Assembly (NCBI RefSeq): GCF_026627425.1
Contig: NZ_JAPNLH010000002.1
Location: 248,001 to 312,000, forward strand
DNA from: Arthrobacter endolithicus
Lineage (GTDB): Bacteria > Actinomycetota > Actinomycetes > Actinomycetales > Micrococcaceae
Direction of reading: 5' to 3'
Length of the DNA: 64,000 nucleotides
Shown here: positions 57,327 through 64,000 of the stretch, piece by piece
Layout: every line of letters begins with the position of its first letter
How positions within the stretch are numbered: position 1 is the stretch's first letter
Position numbers and translations under genes: made by a program
The notes under the pieces: generated by a model
The model's input: the letters and a program-made list of their open reading frames with translations, nothing else
What the model was told of the DNA's origin: nothing
The model's database searches: none

Positions 57327-58259
57327 TCACTCCTGGCAGCGCGGACACCAATACAGCTTCCGTCCTCCTAGCTCGACCAGGGCAATCTCAGTTCCGCAGA
57401 TCCGGCACGGAAGTCCTTCCCTCTTGTAGACGTAGTGCGCCTCCCCCACTGGCACCGGTGTTGCCGGTGAAGCCCGGTCCACAGGGCTGGTCGTGATAAT
57501 CCGACCATCACGGACGCCGTCGCTCATCACCGAGACAATGTCCAGCCACAAGGCCGCGAGCCCTTCCGGTGACAACGCGGAACCCGGTAACCACGGGTTA
57601 AGTCGCTGCCGGAAGAGGACCTCCGCCCGATAAACATTGCCGACGCCGGCCAGAACCTGTTGATTCATCAGCAGCAGCGCCACTGCGGTCCGGCTGGCAC
57701 CGACCCGCCGGGAAAATTCTGCCGCATCACCGGAATGGCTGTGCAGGGGATCCGGACCCAACTTGCCGACCGCGGTGGCCGCTTCCGCCGGCGTGAGGAC
57801 CTCGCAGGCGGTGGGTCCGCGCAGATCGGCCCAGCCGTGCCCGGAGACCAGCCGGACCCGGACGGCGCCACGGGGCTCCGGCGGCCCGGCGTACCCTAGG
57901 GAACCGGGCGCCCCGCTGCTCTCAATTCTGCTCCCTCCGACTGGCCCCGCACCGGCGGCTGGGATCTCCCTCTCGCCGATCCGCCTCGGTGCACCGATGC
58001 TTGACGCACCCGCAAAAGTCTCATCCCCGCCGAAGTCCCAGGCACCGTAGAGGCCCAAATGCACGCGGAGCAGCAGTTCGTTGTCGAACCCGAGGAAGAG
58101 CTGTTTGCCGTGCGCGTCCGCCCTTAGCAACACCTGCCCGTCCAGCAGCGCCGCTCCGGACGCGAAGCGTCCCTGCGGACTGGAAACACTGAGCCGCTGG
58201 CCGGCAAAGACATCCTGGAACTGGCGGGCGAGCCGCTGGATTGAATGGCCTTCAGGCAT
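57327..58259 (-). CDS. nei: Fpg/Nei-family DNA glycosylase (endonuclease VIII-like)
   Basis: From ATG 58259 (310 residues) the protein begins MPEGHSIQRL, with catalytic Pro2 and Glu3 as in Nei-type glycosylases (Fpg begins PELPE). A helix-two-turn-helix segment (LLMNQQVLAGVGNVYRAEVL) and a C-terminal zinc finger (LPCRICGTEI and LYWCPRCQE) follow. It excises oxidised bases and nicks the strand. An insert of about 45 residues near 95-140, rich in Gly and Ala, is not part of the core fold. Start residues upstream of MPEGH cannot be used because Pro2 must be the N-terminus. Confidence 0.92.
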   Translation of the reverse strand: MPEGHSIQRLARQFQDVFAGQRLSVSSPQGRFASGAALLDGQVLLRADAHGKQLFLGFDNELLLRVHLGLYGAWDFGGDETFAGASSIGAPRRIGEREIPAAGAGPVGGSRIESSGAPGSLGYAGPPEPRGAVRVRLVSGHGWADLRGPTACEVLTPAEAATAVGKLGPDPLHSHSGDAAEFSRRVGASRTAVALLLMNQQVLAGVGNVYRAEVLFRQRLNPWLPGSALSPEGLAALWLDIVSVMSDGVRDGRIITTSPVDRASPATPVPVGEAHYVYKREGLPCRICGTEIALVELGGRKLYWCPRCQE

Positions 58260-58310
58260 ATTTTTCTCCGCGGACACGCTGGACGGGCGGCATGCTCTGC
58301 AGTCTTGGCG

Positions 58311-58793
58311 TTACTGGGTAATCTGGCCGGTGGTTTCGTACCCGCTGATCTTGGCAATGCGGCGAACATGGCGTTCGTCGCCGCTGAAAGGTTCGGTTAG
58401 AAACGCCTCAATAATCTGTGTTGCCTCCTGGACGGAGTGCTGGCGTCCGCCAACGGCGACAACGTTGGCGTCGTTGTGCTGCCGGGCCAGTCGTGCGGTG
58501 TCCACATTCCAAGCCAGCGCCGCGCGGATTCCCCGGACTTTGTTCGCAGCTATCTGCTCGCCGTTGCCGGAGCCGCCCAACACGATGCCCAGCGCCTTGA
58601 TGCCCTTGGCCTGATCCGCTATGACCGCCTGCGCGGCACTGATACAAAACGCCGGGTAGTCATCCTCGGCGTCATAGACCTTCGGTCCATGATCGACCAT
58701 TTGGTAGCCGGCGGCGCCCAAGTGCTCGATCAGATGCGAGCTCAATTCCATGCCGGCGTGATCTGTGGCGATATGGATGCGGGTGACGCTCAT
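58311..58793 (-). CDS. rpiB: Ribose-5-phosphate isomerase B
   Basis: RpiB interconverts ribose 5-phosphate and ribulose 5-phosphate. The 160-residue protein has IATDHAGMELSSHL at the N-terminus and GIVLGGSGNGEQIAANKVRG, the mycobacterial-type active site in which Glu replaces the catalytic Cys of the E. coli enzyme. Length is typical. ATG 58793 follows AAAGGA. It lies 51 bases upstream of nei on the same strand and may share its transcript. Confidence 0.95.
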   Translation of the reverse strand: MSVTRIHIATDHAGMELSSHLIEHLGAAGYQMVDHGPKVYDAEDDYPAFCISAAQAVIADQAKGIKALGIVLGGSGNGEQIAANKVRGIRAALAWNVDTARLARQHNDANVVAVGGRQHSVQEATQIIEAFLTEPFSGDERHVRRIAKISGYETTGQITQ

Positions 58794-58879
58794 GGAGGGG
58801 TCCTTTTCGTGGCGGTTTCTGATCCGGCTGTGTGGCTGTTCGCGTGGTTCCTGACTCCCAGCCTACAAGTTTCCCGGCC

Positions 58880-59896
58880 TTATTCCGGCAGCGGCGCCGG
58901 CCCTGGGGCGCTCCGCCGTCCGGCGTACTTATTGAGCAGTGTTGCCAGCGCGTCGCCCTCTTCCCTGTTCGGCGCACCGATGATGACGGCTGTGCCGTTT
59001 TCCAGCCGGACGACGACGGCGGGACCGCTGGCTGCCATAAAGGACGCCGTTGCGGTGTGCCGGCGCAGCCCCCATCCGCCATAGTCGCGCGCCCGGGTAT
59101 CCAGCACCGCAGCTGCCTCAACCGCCTCCACCGGAGTGCGCAGGACCGGCAGCACGCCGGCCAGCAGCACCCGCGCGCCATCACGATCGGCGTCCACCAG
59201 GGCCGTGAGCGAAAAAACCGCAGCCAGCGCCAAGACGAAGACCAGCGCCCCGAGCCATGGCAGCGCCACGGCAATCAAAGCACCGGGTAAAACTCCGGCC
59301 AGCAGGATCATAATCAGAACCGAACTGCGCGGACGGATCCAGTACATCAGCCGGTTCCGCGCCAGCTCCGGGTCCAAAGCAACCAGCAGCGCCTCGTCGT
59401 CGCGGCGCGTCCACTGCTCCTCCGGCTTGTAAACCATCGCTATCACCACCCCGAGGGACAGTGCCGCGCCGCTGCCCATCGCCAGAACCACTGGGTCCGG
59501 CTGCCCGCCCGGCGCGTGGCCGCTGCCGGCCTGGGCCACCAAGGTCGACCCGAAAAGCGCTGTCAGGAACAGTTCCGCCGAGAAGGCGGCGCCGAGCAGA
59601 ACCCGCCGGGCCGCCCGCGGCAGCGACGTCCGCGCCGCCTGGGTTCCTATGGCTATTCCCACAACCGCTATGCATGCCGCGCCTACACCCAGGTAGCCAA
59701 CGGGAGTCAACGGTGAACTGCCGAACGGCAGCACGGCACCTCTGGGGACTTCGCCCCGCAGAGTGTAACCGGCCAGCCCGAAGCAGATCGCCAGAACCAA
59801 GGGGAAAGTGATAGAAAATCTCAGTGCGCGCTTATCCACGCCCGCGCGTTCCCCTGCGGTCGTCCCGGCTGCCCTTGGGCGCTTTCTGCGTTTCAT
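58880..59896 (-). CDS. Multi-pass membrane protein, unknown
   Basis: The 338-residue protein has a basic N-terminus, about four membrane helices in the first 150 residues (for example FSITFPLVLAICFGLAGYTL), a charged loop (KPEEQWTRRDDEALLVALDP), two more helices (VLIMILLAGVLPGALIAVAL and WLGALVFVLALAAVFSLTAL) and a soluble C-terminal part (VVVRLENGTAVIIGAPN) that resembles a PH-like DUF1648/DUF1648-neighbour fold only loosely. ATG 59896 follows GGAG. It is divergent from pepN. I do not assign a function. Confidence 0.75.
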   Translation of the reverse strand: MKRRKRPRAAGTTAGERAGVDKRALRFSITFPLVLAICFGLAGYTLRGEVPRGAVLPFGSSPLTPVGYLGVGAACIAVVGIAIGTQAARTSLPRAARRVLLGAAFSAELFLTALFGSTLVAQAGSGHAPGGQPDPVVLAMGSGAALSLGVVIAMVYKPEEQWTRRDDEALLVALDPELARNRLMYWIRPRSSVLIMILLAGVLPGALIAVALPWLGALVFVLALAAVFSLTALVDADRDGARVLLAGVLPVLRTPVEAVEAAAVLDTRARDYGGWGLRRHTATASFMAASGPAVVVRLENGTAVIIGAPNREEGDALATLLNKYAGRRSAPGPAPLPE

Positions 59897-60096
59897 GCAT
59901 TCTCCATCGTTCCGGTGTTCTTGCTCCAGCCTAATCCTCCGCAGGCGTATCGGGCCCTGCCGTCCGGTTATCCCTTTCGGAGGACAGGCCTGTCAGCATT
60001 CGGCCGCCGGAAGGAAATAGATGGAACAATGATCCCAATGCCGCGGGCGATCCTAACCGGCGGCATCCCGTCCGCCAAACAACGGAGACAACGCCA

Positions 60097-62667
60097 GTGC
60101 CTGAGAATCAACCGACCGGAATGAATCTGACCCGCGCCGAGGCACGGGAACGGGCGTCGCTGATAGCCGTCGATTCCTATCACGTCACCCTTGACCTCAC
60201 GCGCGGCAAGTCCGTCTTTTCCTCCACCACCGTGGTGAAGTTCCGCGCCACCGCTGGCGACTCCACGTTCATCGATGCCATCACCGACTCGGTGCACTCG
60301 GTGACGTTGAACGGCGTCGAGCTTGATCCAACGGCCGTCTCAGACGGCGTCCGCATCCAACTGGCCCAGCTGGCGGAGACGAACGTCTTGACGGTTGTCT
60401 CCGACGCTCCGTACATGAACACCGGGGAAGGTCTGCACCGCTTCGTTGATCCGGTGGATGGGGAAGTCTACCTTTACAGCCAGTTCGAGGTCCCGGACAG
60501 CCGGCGCATGTTTGCCGTCTTCGAGCAGCCGGATTTGAAGGCAACCTTCACCTTCAACATCACGGCACCGGCTTACTGGGATGTCATCTCCAACTCGCCG
60601 ACGCCACAGCCGCTGACCGCGGGAGAGAACGCCACGTGGAACTTTGAGCCCACGCCGGTGATGTCCTCCTACATCACGGCACTGATCGCCGGGCCCTACC
60701 AGAACGTCCGCAGCGAGCTCACCAGCTCCGACGGCCGCACCGTCCCGCTGGGGGTCTTCGCCCGCAAATCCCTCATGCAGTATCTGGACGCGGAGAATAT
60801 CTTTGAACTCACCCGCCAGGGCTTCGAATTCTATGAGCAGCAGTTTGGCACCCCCTATCCGTTCGCCAAATACGATCAGCTCTTCGTCCCGGAATTCAAC
60901 GCCGGAGCAATGGAGAACGCGGGAGCGGTGACGTTCCTGGAAACATATGTGTTCCGCTCCAAGGTGACCGACGCCGTCGTCGAGCGCCGCGCCATCACCA
61001 TCCTGCACGAGCTGGCGCATATGTGGTTCGGGGATCTGGTGACCATGCGCTGGTGGAACGATCTGTGGCTCAATGAGTCCTTTGCGGAGTTCATGTCCAC
61101 GCTCGCGGCGGCGGAAAACACCCGCTACACCAACGCCTGGACCACATTTTCGTCGATGGAAAAGTCCTGGGCCTACCGGCAGGACCAACTGCCCAGCACG
61201 CACCCGATCGTGGCGGAAATCAACGACCTGGATGATGTGCTGGTCAATTTCGACGGCATCACCTATGCCAAGGGTGCCTCCGTGCTACGCCAGCTGGTGG
61301 CCTGGGTGGGGCAGAAGGAATTCATGGCCGGCGTGCGGGCGTACTTCGACAAGCATGCCTGGGGCAACACCGAGCTGGCCGATCTGCTCCGTGAGCTCGA
61401 GGCCTCCAGCGGACGCGACCTGAAGAACTGGTCCGCCCTCTGGCTGGAAACAGCCGGTGTGAACACTCTGCGCCCGCAGATCACCGTGGATAACGACGGC
61501 GTCATCACCGGTTTTGCCGTGCTGCAGTCGGCTGTGCCGGACTACCCCACCCTGCGACCGCACCGTGCCGCCATCGGCTTCTACAATCTGGCGCAGGAGG
61601 GACCGGATTCGGGCAAGCTGGTCCGCACCCACCGGGTGGAGCTGGATGTGGACTCAGACCGCACCGAGGTCCCTGAGCTGGTCGGCATGGCACGACCGGC
61701 GCTGGTCCTGCTCAACGACGACGACCTGGCCTACACCAAGGTCCGGCTCGACGAGACGTCCTTGGCAGCGGCCAAGGCACATCTGAAGGACTTCGCCGAT
61801 TCCCTGCCCCGCACGCTGGTCTGGGGGTCGGCCTGGGACGCGGCGCGCGATGGAGAAACCCCGGCCCGCGAATACGTCCATCTGGTGCTGGCCAATATCG
61901 GCGCTGAGTCGGATTCCTCGGTGGTCACGGTGCTGCTGCGCCAGTTGGCCACGACGCTGGCGTTCTACGTTGCGGACGACCATCGCCAAGCCGTCACGGA
62001 GCAGACCGGAGACATCCTCTTCACCCTCGCCGGGCAGGCGGCGCCGGAATCGGATTCACAGCTGCAGTTCGTGAAATCCTTTGGCTCGCTGGCGCGCAGC
62101 CCCAAGCAACTCGATGCCGTTGCGCAGCTCTTCACCGGCGACGGCGGACTGGTCGGCGTAGAGGTCGATCAAGACCTGCGCTGGGAGCTGCTGACGTCCC
62201 TGGTGACCGGGGGCCGGAAGGGCGCGGCCGACATCGAGGCCGAGCTGGCCCGGGACCATACCCAGACGGGCGAGCTCGCGGCCGCGGGCGCCCGGGCCGC
62301 TATTCCCACGGCGGAGGCCAAAGAAGCTGCCTGGCAGGCCGTCGTCGTTGCCGGCGACATGCCAAACGCAGCGCAGCGTTCCGCGATCAGCGGCTTCGCC
62401 CGAGTCAATGACACCAAACTGCTGGAGCCTTTTGTGGCCAAGTACTTTGCCGCCATCCGCGAGGTCTGGGCCACGAAGTCACACGAGATCAGTTCCACCA
62501 TTGTCACCGGCCTCTACCCATCTCAGTTGGTGGCGCAGAGCACCGTAGACGCAACCGATGCCTTCCTGACCGAGCTCGGCGGCGATACACCGTCATTGCG
62601 CCGTCTGGTGCTGGAAAGCCGGGATGGCGTGGTCCGCGCGCTGAAGGCCCGCGCGGCGGACAAGTAA
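60097..62667 (+). CDS. pepN: Aminopeptidase N (M1 family)
   Basis: PepN is a cytoplasmic zinc aminopeptidase. The 856-residue protein shows the substrate-binding GAMEN motif near residue 269 (NAGAMENAGAVTF) and the zinc site HELAHMWFGDLV plus NESFAE near 303-330. The C-terminal helical ERAP1-like domain fills the last 350 residues. Length and order match the actinobacterial/Streptomyces-type PepN. Start is GTG 60097, 10 bases after GGAG, or ATG 60121; the sequence before LTRAEARERA is not conserved enough to decide. Confidence 0.95.
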   Translation: MPENQPTGMNLTRAEARERASLIAVDSYHVTLDLTRGKSVFSSTTVVKFRATAGDSTFIDAITDSVHSVTLNGVELDPTAVSDGVRIQLAQLAETNVLTVVSDAPYMNTGEGLHRFVDPVDGEVYLYSQFEVPDSRRMFAVFEQPDLKATFTFNITAPAYWDVISNSPTPQPLTAGENATWNFEPTPVMSSYITALIAGPYQNVRSELTSSDGRTVPLGVFARKSLMQYLDAENIFELTRQGFEFYEQQFGTPYPFAKYDQLFVPEFNAGAMENAGAVTFLETYVFRSKVTDAVVERRAITILHELAHMWFGDLVTMRWWNDLWLNESFAEFMSTLAAAENTRYTNAWTTFSSMEKSWAYRQDQLPSTHPIVAEINDLDDVLVNFDGITYAKGASVLRQLVAWVGQKEFMAGVRAYFDKHAWGNTELADLLRELEASSGRDLKNWSALWLETAGVNTLRPQITVDNDGVITGFAVLQSAVPDYPTLRPHRAAIGFYNLAQEGPDSGKLVRTHRVELDVDSDRTEVPELVGMARPALVLLNDDDLAYTKVRLDETSLAAAKAHLKDFADSLPRTLVWGSAWDAARDGETPAREYVHLVLANIGAESDSSVVTVLLRQLATTLAFYVADDHRQAVTEQTGDILFTLAGQAAPESDSQLQFVKSFGSLARSPKQLDAVAQLFTGDGGLVGVEVDQDLRWELLTSLVTGGRKGAADIEAELARDHTQTGELAAAGARAAIPTAEAKEAAWQAVVVAGDMPNAAQRSAISGFARVNDTKLLEPFVAKYFAAIREVWATKSHEISSTIVTGLYPSQLVAQSTVDATDAFLTELGGDTPSLRRLVLESRDGVVRALKARAADK

Positions 62668-62705
62668 CGGCGGCGGGCCGGTGCCGCCCGACCTAGACTG
62701 GGTGC

Positions 62706-63173
62706 ATGGTCCGCAACGAGCACTCCTATGCAGTATCCGTTTCGTGGACGGGTAATCGCGGTACCGGCACCTCCGGGTACCGCGATTACGGTCGCGGACA
62801 TGACATCGCCGCCGCGGGACTGCCAAAGCTGCAAGGCTCGGCGGATCCGACCTTCCACGGCGACCGGGACCGCTGGAATCCCGAATTATTGCTGCTGTCG
62901 GCGCTGGCCCAGTGTCATATGCTCTCGTACCTGCACGTGGCAGTGAACCATGGGTTGGTCGTGACCAGTTACCATGATGAGGCGGTCGGTGTACTGGCGC
63001 TAAATCCCGACGGCAGTGGACAAGTTGTCTCGGTAACCCTGCGCCCGGTCGTCGGCCTTATGAACCCTGACCAGGCAGACCTTGCCGCCAGGCTGCACAC
63101 GGAGGCGGCGCACAAGTGCTTCATCGCCCGCAGCGTGAATTTCCCCGTCCACCACGAACCCACGATCACGTAA
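62706..63173 (+). CDS. OsmC-family peroxiredoxin-like protein
   Basis: The 155-residue protein has the two conserved cysteines of the OsmC/Ohr superfamily in LLLLSALAQCHMLSYLHVA and AAHKCFIARSVNFPV, plus the N-terminal segment HSYAVSVSWTGNRGTGT. The family reduces organic hydroperoxides with a dithiol mechanism; this subgroup is distinct from Ohr and its substrate is not known. It starts 38 bases after pepN on the same strand and may be co-transcribed. A repeated palindrome follows its stop. Confidence 0.88.
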   Translation: MVRNEHSYAVSVSWTGNRGTGTSGYRDYGRGHDIAAAGLPKLQGSADPTFHGDRDRWNPELLLLSALAQCHMLSYLHVAVNHGLVVTSYHDEAVGVLALNPDGSGQVVSVTLRPVVGLMNPDQADLAARLHTEAAHKCFIARSVNFPVHHEPTIT

Positions 63174-63214
63174 GCAATATCACCAGGGCTGCGTCCACCG
63201 GCTGACCACGCCGC

Positions 63215-63275
63215 GGTGAGTGGGCAGATATGCCCCTCCGCGGTGGCATTTAAGGGGCAGATGTACCCACTCACC
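63215..63275. repeat. Second copy of the GGTGAGTGGG palindrome
   Basis: The left arm (63215-63237) and right arm (63253-63275) are 23 bases long with three mismatches around a 15-base centre. The right arm shares the 22-base core of the palindrome at 41076-41099 exactly. The left arm contains its own small inverted repeat (GGGCA-GATA-TGCCC). It lies between the OsmC gene and the MscS gene, both on the plus strand. Confidence 0.8.
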
Positions 63276-63366
63276 CGACGGGTCGGGGCGCACATTCGGT
63301 TGGCTTATCGGCGCTAGGGTTAATGGAAAGGAAAATCCGCAGGACCGACGGAAGGGCTTAATCATA

Positions 63367-64000
63367 GTGACATGGAATTGGGATCTGGCCTGGAGCCGAT
63401 TACTGGCCGTGGGAATAGCCATCCTGATCAATCTGGTTGTCTGGGCTGTATTGCGCTTGATCATCTCGCGCATCGTGCGGCGGATCCGCATCGGCAGCAG
63501 CATATTCAATGTCCGGGGATTCAAGTGGGCCCAGCCAGTTCTGCGCACCCTTGACAGCGAACGCCGGGTTAAGCGGGCGGAGACCATTGGATCGTTGTTG
63601 AACTCCGTGGTGACCGTGGTGATAGTGGTCATTGCGGTCATCTACGTCCTGCAGGTCCTGGGCGTGAACATCGCTCCCGTCCTGACCAGCGTAGGTATTC
63701 TAGGAATTGCCATCGGTTTTGGCTGCCAGCAGCTAATCAGGGACTTCCTGGCCGGCATCTTCATCACGATGGAAGACCAGTATGGGATAGGCGATGCGAT
63801 CGAAACCAGCGAGGTCGTGGGGGTCGTGGAGTCCGTCGGACTACGCATCACCCGGGTCCGCGCACCCGATGGCGCCATCTGGTACCTGCGCAACGGGGAG
63901 ATCCTCCGCCTCGGAAACCGCTCGCAAGGCAACTACATCGCCCCTACATCCGACTCCCCCGCGCCCGGCAGCCCGGCATCCTCGTCCGACCCGATCGGAG
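63367..64000 (+). CDS. MscS-family mechanosensitive channel, N-terminal part (cut by window edge)
   Basis: From GTG 63367, ten bases after AAGGG, the frame is open to the window edge (211 codons). It has a first membrane helix (LLAVGIAILINLVVWAVLRL), a second (VVTVVIVVIAVIYVLQVLGV), the pore helix TSVGILGIAIGFGCQQLIRD and the hallmark FLAGIFITMEDQYGIGD, followed by the beta domain (VGVVESVGLRITRVRAPDG, WYLRNGEI). This is an MscS-type osmotic safety channel with about three helices. The pore carries Cys where Ala is usual (GFGAQ to GFGCQ). The last residues are a Pro/Ser-rich tail, so the protein probably ends soon after the window. Confidence 0.92.
   Translation, partial: MTWNWDLAWSRLLAVGIAILINLVVWAVLRLIISRIVRRIRIGSSIFNVRGFKWAQPVLRTLDSERRVKRAETIGSLLNSVVTVVIVVIAVIYVLQVLGVNIAPVLTSVGILGIAIGFGCQQLIRDFLAGIFITMEDQYGIGDAIETSEVVGVVESVGLRITRVRAPDGAIWYLRNGEILRLGNRSQGNYIAPTSDSPAPGSPASSSDPIG

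Overview
The window reads as chromosomal DNA of a high-G+C actinobacterium of the Micrococcaceae (Arthrobacter or a close relative). The grounds are an actinobacterial gene order around rplU-rpmA-obg-proB-proA-nadD-rsfS, folC-DUF4233-ndk behind a T-box-controlled eukaryote-like ileS, tig-clpP1-clpP2-clpX, a mycothiol-type DsbA nitroreductase homologue, a very long RNase E/G and a SARP regulator. No rRNA, CRISPR array, transposase or prophage was seen.

Layout. 1-1060: start of a class Ib ribonucleotide reductase operon (nrdH, then nrdI running off the left edge) behind two NrdR boxes, with DnaA-like boxes further up. 1063-3427: a LysR regulator behind a G-tract promoter, facing an aldehyde dehydrogenase. 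3642-7375: metF-metE with a long structured metF leader. 7575-10643: an acyl-CoA ligase, a small ORF and an rRNA-type methyltransferase. 10870-18630: aquaglyceroporin, three-gene succinate dehydrogenase sdhCAB, aconitase. 18680-25599: an accessory stretch with a type III polyketide synthase / methyltransferase / flavin monooxygenase operon (probably phenolic lipids), a SARP regulator, and four broken or frameshifted genes. 25720-36298: tRNA-Ala, a phosphatase, rsfS to rplU, and a thiD-tenA fusion under a TPP riboswitch. 36430-43417: RNase E/G with minisatellite repeats, a VKOR family protein, ndk, DUF4233, folC. 43414-50825: ileS with its T-box, an SDR, valS. 50944-58793: isochorismatase, nitroreductase-like DsbA protein, clpX-clpP2-clpP1-tig, tRNA-Pro, tRNA-Gly, nei, rpiB. 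58880-64000: a membrane protein, pepN, an OsmC protein, and an MscS channel cut by the right edge.

Most of the window is housekeeping. The parts most worth a second look are the 18.7-25.6 kb accessory block (an intact phenolic-lipid-type operon surrounded by decaying genes, plus a SARP divergent from a one-base-frameshifted membrane protein), the unassigned metF leader RNA, a shared 22-base palindromic element at 41.1 and 63.2 kb, the oligo-G promoter, and the RNase E minisatellite. No clearly new multi-gene system was identified.
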